A stretch of DNA of 46,222 nt, from the NCBI GenBank assembly GCA_021791715.1, contig JAJYWB010000048.1, positions 1-46,222 on the forward strand, read 5' to 3'. The DNA comes from Planctomycetota bacterium (GTDB lineage Bacteria; Planctomycetota; Planctomycetia; Isosphaerales; Isosphaeraceae). The position numbers were made by a program, and so were the translations under genes. Positions 27,901-36,500 of this stretch are shown here, one piece after another. The notes under the pieces are model-generated. The model had not been told where the DNA came from, did no database searches, and was given only the letters and a program-made list of their open reading frames with translations. Each line of letters begins with the position of its first letter. Position 1 is the stretch's first letter.

Positions 27901-28295
27901 TCGAGCGACATGATGAACGGGGTGACCGTACCCGGCGGAAAGAACGCCTTGGCTCGATTCGCGTAAATCGCCGCCTCGGCGACCGCCTGAGCCATGTTCG
28001 TTCCTTCATGAAAATAAAGCTTTACCAGCGCGATGTTCTGGACGTTCTTCGATTCGACATGATCGATTCCATTCATGAACAAAAAGGCGTATTCGTAATA
28101 ATTGGTGATCAGCCCCTCCATCTGCGCCGGGTCCATGCCGCCGTAAGGCTGCGCCACATAGATGACGGGCTGATTGAGATTGGGGAAGACGTCGGTGCGC
28201 ATCCGGTTGAGGCTGAATACGCTGCCGAGAACGATCGCCGCCATCGCGACCATGATCGTGAGGGGATGACGGAGCGCGAAATCGAGTGCCTTCAT
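24978..28295 (-). CDS. RND permease (AcrB/HAE type) with one relay aspartate kept
   Basis: 1105 residues, the first gene of the minus-strand efflux operon. It has the RND layout of TM1 (PLTIMVAMAAIVLGSVFSL), a porter domain, TM2-6, a second porter domain and TM7-12. TM4 reads GILVDMGTVVIEN, so Asp398 is kept and the neighbouring position, usually a second Asp, is Met. The region between TM6 and the second loop has a short His-rich stretch (KMHAHGHEHGDAPV) that the paralogue lacks. The late helix reads VAVANAILLVAFAEKAR in both copies. Substrate class cannot be told from the sequence; the family includes drug, lipid and siderophore exporters. There is no clear Shine-Dalgarno sequence; transcription should start near 28371 from the consensus promoter. 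Confidence 0.92.
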   Translation of the reverse strand: MKALDFALRHPLTIMVAMAAIVLGSVFSLNRMRTDVFPNLNQPVIYVAQPYGGMDPAQMEGLITNYYEYAFLFMNGIDHVESKNVQNIALVKLYFHEGTNMAQAVAEAAIYANRAKAFFPPGTVTPFIMSLDASMVPVAYITLSSDSRAIDELADLMLFRIRPILASLPGTTAPQPFGGSLRSIVVNLDPRRLKAYNLSPEKVAKALNVGNVITPSGNARIKDQMPIVSVNSIVVDPQDLGSIPIKPEINVYLRDLGVVKDATDIPTGWALVNGRRAVYMPILKTADASTLTVANQLKANLDEMRNVLPKDCKLEMEFDQSPYVTGAVGGVVQESIIGAVLTGLMVLLFLRDWRSVIVVVLTIPLSLMGSLIGLLITGQSINLMTLGGMSLAVGILVDMGTVVIENIHTQMGKTPSLARAVLVGTAETTIPILLAMLCILAVFIPSFLMKGAARSLFVPLAISVAFAMISAFLLSITFVPVLGIWMLKMHAHGHEHGDAPVKEGAFDVFRRNYVKIVRVAIKRRKLVLGFYALAAGLVLTLCGLQVGQEISPQVDSGQFQMRLKAPVGTRLEVTEELTRRALVEIKQILGEDSLRISVSHIGQTAPTFTANAVFLWTSGPDQAVIRIALNEEKHFRTEEVKERLRVELPKRLRKWVVERLTLENDPPDVVARRADQVAVTFEPADVINQVMSFGSPTPVEVVISGPNQNDNRAYAEKVFAQMKTISTLRDLQFGQAFDYPRVKVEINRERTGLAGLTVADASNAMIAATSSSRYIIPVYWADPKSGIGYQVQLQVPPSEMNSLAEVGMIPVKQNENKAATLLRDVAGVSNSIIPQEYDRINQRRIVSITANVVGEDLGRAVKRIEAAIASAGEPPRGVKVGDEQGHIRGQVPVMRQMFSGLGNGLGMAVVVVFLMLTAYFQSLRLALVSVATTPAVVAGVAFALYITHTTLNTQSFMGAIMAVGVAVANAILLVAFAEKARLTGIGAAEGARTGAEERLRPILMTSCAMIAGMVPMALGLGEGGEQSAPLGRAVIGGLAVATGATLLILPTVFSMVMGRVSCHSASLDPGDPESRFFLSDDSAHAAPATTEESHPPAETGRDAPA

Positions 28296-28377
28296 TGGCG
28301 TGATGCTTCAACGGGAGAGGTCGATTCGCCGGGGGGGAGGTGATCGACTTTATGAATGAGACGGTTTAATCGAGATT

Positions 28378-28405
28378 ATTATACCCGATGGATCGAAGGT
28401 GTCAA
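28378..28405 (-). promoter_or_regulatory. Consensus sigma-70 promoter of the RND operon
   Basis: On the minus strand TTGACA (28405-28400) and TATAAT (28383-28378) are both perfect and separated by 16 bases. This gives a leader of about 75 bases before the permease ATG at 28295. It is the best promoter match I saw in the window and suggests substantial basal expression. Confidence 0.75.
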
Positions 28406-28474
28406 CAAGGGGGAAGGCTCGATCTTATTATTAACGTGTTTGAATTTTGAATCGAATCGATTCGGTTCCCGCGG

Positions 28475-28503
28475 TTGAAACGAGCTAATAAATGATCTAT
28501 TAA
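28475..28503 (+). promoter_or_regulatory. Possible divergent promoter for the CstA gene
   Basis: TTGAAA (28475-28480) and TATTAA (28498-28503), 17 bases apart, lie in an AT-rich stretch of the 395-base divergent region 28296-28690. The -10 match is only 4 of 6. A leader of about 180 bases would result; I see no riboswitch fold in it. Confidence 0.3.
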
Positions 28504-28690
28504 TAATATATAGAGTGTTAGTTATGCGTGAATGGTGGCGCGAGGAAGACGGTTCTAATCCGGCTGAGTCGCTTGGTCTTTCTCTCACGATCGACGCCGC
28601 GCTTGACGTCTACCAGCGGATTCATAGACTGGGGTCGAAGTCGTTCGTTCGGGACGGCTGAAAGCTCTCGGCGTCGCGGAGGATCGGCCG

Positions 28691-30802
28691 TTGCACCCGT
28701 TTCGACTTCAAGCCATGCCCGTGATGCTCGGCGTGCTCGCCGTGCTCGCGGTCGCGTATCGCTATTACAGCGCGTTCCTCGCCGCCAAGGTCGCGGCGCT
28801 CGACGATTCGCGTCCCACCCCGGCGCATCGGCTCAACGACGGCCAGAATTACCACCCGACGAATCGCTGGGTTCTCTTCGGCCACCATTTCGCGGCGATC
28901 TCGGGCGCCGGGCCGTTGATCGGTCCCGTGCTCGCGATCCAGTTCGGCTACCTTCCCGGCTTGATCTGGCTCGTCGTCGGCGTTTGTCTCGCCGGCGCCG
29001 TGCAAGACATGATGGTCCTCTTCGCGTCGACGCGAGGCGACGGCCGAAGCCTCGCCGCGATCGCTCGGAACGAAATCGGTCCGGTCGCAGGAACCGCGAC
29101 CGCGCTCGCGATCCTTTATATCGTCGTCGTCGCGCTCGCCGGACTCGGAATCGTCGTCGTCAAGGCGCTCGGCGGAGAAGAAGTGCCGATTCCAAAAGGT
29201 TCCATTCTCGTTTATCCAACCGACGCGTCGGTCAATAAAAAAATCTACCCCGACGGCACGCGAATTTACGAGGTTCCTCCTCGATCGAAAATTCATCCGC
29301 CGAGCGATTTATCTCAATCCGAAGTGATCGAGGAGGGTTTCGACCTCACGATCACGGGCTGGGGTTCGCTCGTCACCAAAAAGACCGAGAAGCTCACGGG
29401 GCTCGAGGTTCCCGCGGGCGCCAAACGGATGATTAAAGGATCATCTTGGGGAACGTTTACGATCGCGTGCACGATCCCGATCGCGCTCGCGGTCGGCTGG
29501 TATATGTACCGCTTGCGCAAGGGGAAAGTCGTCGAGGCGTCGCTGTTGGGGGGAGTCGGAGTGATCCTCGCGACGGTCGTCGGAGCGAGCGTTCCCGGTT
29601 CTCCGCTCGAGCCTTATTTCTCGCTCTCGCGCGAGGGGATCATCGTCGCGATCGCGGGTTACGGCTTCGTCGCCTCGGTTTTGCCCGTGTGGCTTTTGTT
29701 ATGCCCGCGCGATTATCTTTCGAGCTTCCTCAAGATCGGCGTGATCGCGCTTTTGGTGATCGGCGTGCTCGTCGCCAATCCCGTTCTCGAAGCCCCCGCG
29801 ATCAACGCGCAATTCACCCGCGGAGGCGGGCCGAATTTGCCCGGGCCGGTGTTTCCTTATGTCTTTATATGCATTATGTGCGGCGCGATCTCGGGTTTCC
29901 ACGCGCTCGTCTCGTCGGGAACGACTCCCAAGATGATCGACCGCGAAAGCGACGTTCGGATGATCGGCTACGGCGCGATGCTGATGGAGGGGCTCGTCGG
30001 AGTCGTCGCGCTGATCGCCGCGGCGAGCCTGCCGAATGTTATGTATTATGATATCAATATCGATTTGGCAAGCAGGCCGAATTTCAGCAAATCGCTCGCG
30101 GCGCTCGGCGCCGATCATCTGGGTGAAGAGGGGCCGAGCGAACTCGCGACGATGGAGAAGGAGGTCGGCGAGACGCTCAAGGGGCGTTCGGGGGGCGCCG
30201 TCACGCTCGCGGTCGGCATGGCGCGGATCTTCACCAGGGCCGCTCCCGCGATCAAAGGCATGGTGAAATATTGGTATCATTTTGCGATTATGTTCGAGGC
30301 TCTGTTCATTTTAACGACGATCGACACGGGGACGAGGATCGGTCGGTTTTTATTGCAAGAGATGCTCGGTAAAATCTGGAAACCGCTCGGCGATCTTGAT
30401 CGACCTTTATCGGCGATCGCGTCGACCGCGATCGTCGTTTTCGCGTGGAGCGGGTTCATCGCGACGGGTTCGGTTCAAACGATCTGGCCGATGTTCGGCA
30501 TGGCGAATCAGCTTCTCGCTCTTGTCGCGCTCGGCCTCGTCGCTACGGTACTGATCAACGTTGGCCGGCGCAAATACGTTTGGGTGATCCTCTTACCGAT
30601 GGCTTTCGTCGCCGTCACCACTTCCTCGGCGGGGGCGCACGAACTCGATCGCTTTTACAAGCTTACAAAATCCCCCGCGACCGCGCTGAAAGGATATTTA
30701 AACATCGGCCTCACCGTCTTTTTGCTCGCGCTGGTCGCGATCATCCTCGGCTCGGCGATCCTCCGCTGGATCAACCCCAAAGTCGAAACGAAAGCGGCTT
30801 GA
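28691..30802 (+). CDS. cstA: Carbon starvation protein CstA-like peptide/pyruvate transporter
   Basis: 703 residues; E. coli CstA has about 700. It is a polytopic inner-membrane protein. The hallmark N-terminal block is present (RPTPAHRLNDGQNYHPTNRW, FGHHFAAISGAGPLIGPVLA, LAGAVQDMMVLFAS), followed by the CstA core (LCPRDYLSSFLKIG, FHALVSSGTTPKMI) and the C-terminal domain (TIDTGTRIGRFLLQEMLG, GMANQLLALVALGLVATVLI). In characterised relatives CstA and BtsT import peptides or pyruvate. An extra loop of about 60 residues (about 175-235, KGSILVYPTDASVNKKIYPD onward) lies between membrane segments. The start is a TTG preceded by GGAGGA at the right distance; an in-frame stop lies at 28625, and an ATG at 28715 is the alternative. 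The gene is monocistronic, diverging from the RND operon. Confidence 0.9.
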   Translation: MHPFRLQAMPVMLGVLAVLAVAYRYYSAFLAAKVAALDDSRPTPAHRLNDGQNYHPTNRWVLFGHHFAAISGAGPLIGPVLAIQFGYLPGLIWLVVGVCLAGAVQDMMVLFASTRGDGRSLAAIARNEIGPVAGTATALAILYIVVVALAGLGIVVVKALGGEEVPIPKGSILVYPTDASVNKKIYPDGTRIYEVPPRSKIHPPSDLSQSEVIEEGFDLTITGWGSLVTKKTEKLTGLEVPAGAKRMIKGSSWGTFTIACTIPIALAVGWYMYRLRKGKVVEASLLGGVGVILATVVGASVPGSPLEPYFSLSREGIIVAIAGYGFVASVLPVWLLLCPRDYLSSFLKIGVIALLVIGVLVANPVLEAPAINAQFTRGGGPNLPGPVFPYVFICIMCGAISGFHALVSSGTTPKMIDRESDVRMIGYGAMLMEGLVGVVALIAAASLPNVMYYDINIDLASRPNFSKSLAALGADHLGEEGPSELATMEKEVGETLKGRSGGAVTLAVGMARIFTRAAPAIKGMVKYWYHFAIMFEALFILTTIDTGTRIGRFLLQEMLGKIWKPLGDLDRPLSAIASTAIVVFAWSGFIATGSVQTIWPMFGMANQLLALVALGLVATVLINVGRRKYVWVILLPMAFVAVTTSSAGAHELDRFYKLTKSPATALKGYLNIGLTVFLLALVAIILGSAILRWINPKVETKAA

Positions 30803-30843
30803 ACCGATCGCGTCTTAATATTTTAGAGTCTTGGTCTACCAGA

Positions 30844-30883
30844 GGTTATCCGGAATGAAACCCGCGTATTCGGCGGGATTTGA
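30844..30883 (+). repeat. 40-bp head hairpin element, copy 1
   Basis: This 40-base block (GGTTATCCGG at its start, GGGATTTGA at its end) recurs without indels at 37678-37717 and 41410-41449. It contains a CCCGC/GCGGG hairpin (loop GTATTCG). It begins 42 bases after the CstA stop and opens the first composite repeat cluster. Confidence 0.75.
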
Positions 30884-30899
30884 GGGCGAACCCCAATTT

Positions 30900-31483
30900 G
30901 AGAGGGTGACCCTTGTGGTAATCCATGATCATAATATCGATCGTTGTATCGAATTGGGAGGGCGAACCTCCTGGTGAGCCGTCATCATAATCTGGATCGA
31001 CGAACCGATCAGTGAGGTCGAACCTTGTGGTAATCTATGATCATAATATCGATCGCCGCATCGAATTGGGAGGGCGAACCTCCCGGTGAGCCGTCATCAT
31101 AATCTGGATCGACGAACCGATCAGTGAGGTCGACCCTTGTGGTAATCTATGATCATAATATCGATCGCCGCATCGAATTGGGAGGTCGAACCTCCTGGTG
31201 AGCCGTGATCATAATCTTGATCGTCGAGCCGATCCGGGAGGGCGAACCTCCTGGTGAGCCGTCATCATAATCTGGATCGACGAACCGATCTGTGAGGTCG
31301 AACCTTATGGTAATCTATAATCATAATTTCGATCGCCGCATCGAATTGGGAGGGCGAACCTCCTGGTGAGCCGTCATCATAATTTGGATCGTCGAAACGA
31401 TTCGGGTTGCGAACCTCCCGGTGAGACGTGATCATAATCTTGATCGTCGAGCCGATCCGGGAGGGCGAACCTCCTGGTGAGCC
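30900..31483 (+). repeat. Tandem array of eleven 56-bp units
   Basis: Units begin at 30900, 30956, 31012, 31068, 31124, 31180, 31236, 31292, 31348, 31404 and 31459, a period of 56 with one single-base deletion. Two variants mostly alternate and give a 112-bp higher-order period. Type 1 starts GGGAGGGCGAACCTCC(T/C)GGTGAGCC; type 2 starts GTGAGGTCGAACCTT. The shared second half is an ATCATAAT...GATCG motif. The last unit is cut short after its core. No coding potential is credible. The array lies between the convergent CstA and CRTAC1 genes. Confidence 0.85.
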
Positions 31484-31573
31484 GAATTCTCAATATTATA
31501 TTTGAATAAATACATTATCTAAAGGTGTTACCTCGTAATGAATCACCCTCTCAAAAAAACACATTATAAATCC

Positions 31574-31598
31574 GGCTCACCGGGAGGTTCGCCCTCCC
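31574..31598 (-). repeat. Inverted core repeat closing cluster 1
   Basis: The 25-bp core is in reverse orientation (GGCTCACCGGGAGG, then TTCGCCCTCCC). With the direct core at 31459-31483 it forms a long inverted pair around an AT-rich spacer. From 31599 to 31787 I see no gene and no clear terminator. Confidence 0.75.
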
Positions 31599-31787
31599 AA
31601 AAAAGAAATAACGATATCTAGATCATTAACATATTGTGATCTTGTTGGCAAATAGGCGACGAAAACGGAAAAAGCCGGCCGATAACGTTTCGAGAGCTTT
31701 TCCGGATAGCCTTCAACAGCAAATCGCGGAGTCGCCGCCTTAATTTGTTATCAACGAGTATTTTTCCGGCCGAACATCACTTTCGCG

Positions 31788-33596
31788 TCATTGAACCCCT
31801 TGATCCTCGTCGACGAGATAACTTTTATCCGCCTTCAGATCTTTGATCTCGGTCGTTTTTCCAGACGGCCAAACGATCGTGATCGAATCGGCCTTTTCAA
31901 GCTTGCCGAGGCCGAACGTCGCGGTCGGTTCCGAAGACGACAAGTATCCTCGAGTTGTAAACACCTGACGATGTTGTGATTCGTCGCCCGCCTTGAGGGT
32001 GATTTTCGCGCCCAGAGCCTGGCGGTTCGATTTTGTTCCGCGGAGCGTTATTCGCAGCCATTTGTTCGCGTTTCCGCCGTCGTTGCGGAAGATCCTCGCA
32101 GGCCCTCCGTTATGCGTCAGAACGACGTCGAGATCGCCGTCGCCGTCGATGTCGGCGTACGCGCTCCCCCTGCCGACGATCGGCCGAAACAGATCGGGAC
32201 CCGCCGATTCGGCGCCGACGAGCGCGAATCGCGTTCGACCCGATTCTCCCGTGTTCCAAAACAACTGCGCCGACTGCAGATACGTTTCGCTCGCTTGAAC
32301 CTTGGAAATATCGCTTTCAAGGTGCCCGTTCGTCGTCAGCAAATCGAGCCTGCCGTCGAGGTCGTAATCGAAGAGAAAAAGGCCGAATTTCATCGGCGGA
32401 GACGTCGGCGCGCCGAGCCCCTGGATCGCGGCTTGATCCGAGAATTGAAGCCCCTTGGGATCCTCGGCCACATAGCACGCCGTCATCTCGTTGGCGAAAT
32501 TACTGATAAAAATCCCCACCGATTCGTCATTCTTAAAATGAACGACGTCGATTCCCATCGCGCCCCGAACCGAACCCTCCTGATCGAATGCGACCCCCGA
32601 CGTGATTCCGATCTCCTCGAACTTCCCCCCTCCCTTGTTGTGAAACACAAAATTTTGGACCGTGTCGTTCGCGACCGCGATGTCGACGAGCCCGTCGCCG
32701 TCGAGGTCGAACGGGGCGACTCCGAGCGATTTACCGACCGGTGTTTTGGTGTCGGGATGCCGAACCGTGATCCCCGCCTCTTCGCTGATATCCTGAAATA
32801 CTCCTTGATCGTTCCGCAACAGCGTGCAGAGCGAGCCCGGAAACGCTCGCGGAGGACCGTACGCGCGATCCCCGCCCGTTCCCTGAAGCTGAAAATCTTG
32901 CCCCAGGTCGTATTCCCGCGACCACGTAACGTAACAGCAAATAAACAGATCAAGATCGCCGTCGTTTTCGATATCAAGAAAAGCGACGCTCGTTTGCCAA
33001 CCGTCCGATCCGCGAGCGTTCGCGGCTTTCGTCACGTCTTCGAATTTCCCCTTGCCGTCGTTGCGGAATAAAACGCCGCCGCCGACTCCGGAGACGTAAA
33101 GGTCGATATCGCCGTCGTTGTCGTAATCGCCCGTCGCGACCCCCATGCCGAGCGCCGATTTATCCAATCCCGCTTCTTTCGTCACGTCTTGAAATTTCCC
33201 TTTACCGTCGTTGCGGTAAAGCGCGTGCGTCGGCCGGTATTCGGACTTCGTTTTCGAGTTCGGTTGATAACTCGAATTGACGAAAAAAAGATCCTGGTCG
33301 CCGTCGCCGTCGTAATCGAAAAACGCGACCCCCGAACCCATCGTCTCGGTCAGCAGCTTTTCCCCCTCGGCGCCGTTCACATGCACAAAATTAACCCCCG
33401 ATTCTTTCGTCACGTCGACGAACTTCACCGTCGGGATCCGCGCCGTCTCCACCTTTTTGGGCCGAACGGGTTCGACGATCGTCGTCACCTTGTCTTCGAC
33501 GCGCTCGGGCTTGCAACCCGTCGCGAACCAGAAACACGCCGCGACGACCGCGAATTGGATCAATCGAATAGAATTCCGCATATTAATAACTTTCAT
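31788..33596 (-). CDS. CRTAC1-family FG-GAP/UnbV lipoprotein
   Basis: 602 residues. The N-terminus has a hydrophobic segment and a lipobox (FATGC, Cys28), so it is probably a lipoprotein facing the periplasm or the surface. It holds at least six calcium-binding FG-GAP/VCBS loops of the D-x-D-x-D-G type (near residues 94, 158, 209, 297, 410 and 482), which build a beta-propeller, followed by the ASPIC/UnbV domain (about 513-590: WLRITLRGTKSNRQALGAKI, VWPSGKTTEI). The function of such proteins in bacteria is not firmly known; binding of ligands or partner proteins is likely. The start codon overlaps the stop of the multihaem gene (ATGA), which fixes the start and shows translational coupling; the two products probably act together. 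Confidence 0.9.
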   Translation of the reverse strand: MKVINMRNSIRLIQFAVVAACFWFATGCKPERVEDKVTTIVEPVRPKKVETARIPTVKFVDVTKESGVNFVHVNGAEGEKLLTETMGSGVAFFDYDGDGDQDLFFVNSSYQPNSKTKSEYRPTHALYRNDGKGKFQDVTKEAGLDKSALGMGVATGDYDNDGDIDLYVSGVGGGVLFRNDGKGKFEDVTKAANARGSDGWQTSVAFLDIENDGDLDLFICCYVTWSREYDLGQDFQLQGTGGDRAYGPPRAFPGSLCTLLRNDQGVFQDISEEAGITVRHPDTKTPVGKSLGVAPFDLDGDGLVDIAVANDTVQNFVFHNKGGGKFEEIGITSGVAFDQEGSVRGAMGIDVVHFKNDESVGIFISNFANEMTACYVAEDPKGLQFSDQAAIQGLGAPTSPPMKFGLFLFDYDLDGRLDLLTTNGHLESDISKVQASETYLQSAQLFWNTGESGRTRFALVGAESAGPDLFRPIVGRGSAYADIDGDGDLDVVLTHNGGPARIFRNDGGNANKWLRITLRGTKSNRQALGAKITLKAGDESQHRQVFTTRGYLSSSEPTATFGLGKLEKADSITIVWPSGKTTEIKDLKADKSYLVDEDQGVQ

Positions 33597-36500
33597 GGAT
33601 GAACCTCGGTCACCGCGACGCGAGGGGAGTCGACGCCCGGCGCGCCGGGACGATTGAGCGAATGAATAACGATCGATTGCGCATACTGATCTGCCGCGGG
33701 GTTGTCGCGTCTGGCGATCGCGAAGGCTCGCCCCTCGGCGTTGTCGTCGGGCTTGATCATCGCGTGCAAAGCCTTGTGGACGATCGCGAGCGATCGCGCC
33801 TCGGCGCCTCGAACGGCTCGATCGGTTTCGCCCGCTCGCGCCGCGCCGAGCTTCTCGACCACCTCGAAAAGCGGGTCGATCCGCGCCGAAAGGCCGGGGC
33901 GCGGACCCTCGAGAAACGCCTTCAAGCCCGATCCGACCGAGCGAGCGTCGGCGATTCGCTTGTTCACCCCCCTACCCGATCGAGTCGTCGCGTTCGCGAG
34001 TTCGATCAAACGTTCCGAGGTCGTTCCCTTCGAAGCTTGATCGATCTCGGTCGTTTGAGACGCGTCGTCGATCGCCGCGATCTCGGAATAAGCGATTCCC
34101 AAATTATAATGCGCCGCGATGTTTTCGGAATCGATCTCGAGCGTTCGACGGTACGTTTCGATCGTCTTCTCGATCGCGGCTCGCCACTCGTTAGAGCCCC
34201 GTTTCGCCTGCCGAGCCTTCGAATAATACGCCGATCCGAGCGCGTCGATCACCTCGTAATCTTTGCTGAAATCAAAATTTCTTGAAGGGATCTTCGTCGC
34301 CAGGATCGATTCGAATCGCTCGATCGCCTCGTCGAAATAACCGTTACGCATGTTGATCTGGCCCGTGAGCCACGCGATCACCCACGGCGCGGCGGGAGTT
34401 TTATGCTTGCCGGCTTTGTCGAGCGCGTCAACCGCCTCGGGAATGCGTCCCTCGCGGAGGTAAACACGTCCCAAATTCACCCAGCCGTCCGAACGATCGA
34501 GTTCGACGACCTTCTTGAACGCGTGCTCGGCCTGCTTCAGCTCCCCTTTCGCTCCCCCTTTGTCCTCGCCTTCAAGAAACAGGCCGATTCCGTAATCGTT
34601 CCACCTTTGCCATTCGTCCTTGATCGGCGACGGGGGATTGTCGACCGCCGCCTCGCCTTTGACGGGCAAACGGATCGAATCGCTCGCCATCACGACGATC
34701 GGCAACTCGGGCCCCTTCCCCTTGCCGTACACGTAATCCATGTACTTACGATCAAACTTGCGATAATTCACCTTCGCGGTCAACTCGATCGGTCCCGTGA
34801 TTCCCCTGGGAACCTCGAGCCTGAAATGCGCGATGTTTCCCGCCCCCGGCGGAATCTGCTTGTTGTAAAGCGGGACGAAAATATCGTGCGCGTTCCGTCG
34901 ATCGATCCGCTTGCCGTTTTTATCAAGCATATAAACGTTGAGAAAATGTGAATACGGATCGGCGTATCCCTCGCGGTCGATTCCTCCCGACCTGCCGATC
35001 ACGCGATCCCCCGCCTTGGCGATCAGCTCGACCCAGATCTCGTTGGAATCGACCGTCCCCTGCGTCAGCGGATGCCCGAGCCCGAGCGTCCGCGTGACGA
35101 CCTCGATCAAATACGATTCGCCGGGCGTGAACGCGATCGATTCGGGACGCAACGGCGCCGTCAACCTCCCCTCGATCGTTCCCCCCTCGCGGACGCCGAA
35201 AATATCGATCCGAACTTGCTTGTCTTTGAGGAACTTAATATGAGCGTCGAGCGCCGTGTTATCGCCGACGATCGCCGCCAATCCCGTGTCGGCGTCTGGG
35301 AACATGTGATCATGTACTTTTCGCTCGCCGGTTCCGTCGAAATCGCGCGCGCCGAAATCGTTCGACGCGACGAGGTTCATATGGCACGAAACGCACTGAT
35401 TTTTGGCCTTGGGAGGGTAATAAAAGCTCCTCGCGCCGTGTCCCGTTCCCGAAAGCAGGAACGAATCGTAATGGTTTTGGCCGCGGAGGAAGTCTTTATA
35501 ACGCGTCACCTCGTAGGGAATGCTCACCTTGTGGCATGTGGAACAGAAGGCCGAATCTTTATGCAGCGGTTTAAGAAACGTTTTCTTGTGCATCTCGGGC
35601 TTCGCCTTCACGAGCATCTTGTTGATCCACTTGAGCGCGGGGACCTCGCTGTAGGTGAACGGGTAAACCTGCGGCTCCTCGATCGTGTAATCGGCGTTAC
35701 CCCTGGTACTGTTCACGTGAACGATCGAATGACAAGTTACGCACGTGATCCCGGCCTGCGAAGTCGGCGCGTGGACGTCGTCGTAATTCGGATCGTCGAA
35801 CTCTCCCGAGAAAAACGGAGCGGGGTCGTGGCATCCCGCGCACCACCGCGCGGCGCGGGGCGAACCCTCGCGCGCGATCGAAACCTTGCGCGTCTCGCGC
35901 ACGCTGAAAAGATACATCGGATTGTTGAACGACGCGAAATGATGCGCCGAGTGAAACCAACCGTCGTACGTATCTTTATGACATTCCATGCAGTATTTAT
36001 CAAGCATGATCGCCTTCGCGGGGATGAACTTTCCCGTCGCGGTTTTGGCGTGCGACGGATAAAAGTATTTGTCGCCTTCGCGCGGGCCTTTCATCGCGAA
36101 AGTACGGGGATCCTGCGCGTTGAGGATCCCCATCAAGACGACGAACACGCCGACCAAACTTCCCCACACGCGAAGATATTCCCAGTGAATCCGCGGACCC
36201 GCGAGCCGATGACGAACGTAAAGCACGATCGCCAAAACGGGCGCTCCGATGTGCAGCCAATAACTCGCGTCGCGCACTTTCGGATCGCGGATTTCGAACA
36301 CGCCGACGATCCGAACCAATATCAAACCCGTGATCAACACGACGAACGCCGTTCCCAACAGCGCCAGCCCGTATCGCACCGCTCCCTTGTTCGGCCGGCG
36401 CCAGGAAGTGGCCAAATGCCCCAACCCGAAAATCAAAAACGGACCGACGAGCGCGAACCCCAACGCGAGATGAAGTAAAAACATGTAATAATAAAATGGC

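Noticed and set aside
30900..31483. CRISPR array
   Set aside because: The whole 56-bp unit repeats, with no unique constant-length spacers, and no cas genes are present.
35072..36478. 468-codon plus-strand open frame
   Set aside because: It is antisense to the five-haem cytochrome gene, is Arg-rich and shows no domain; a high-GC shadow.
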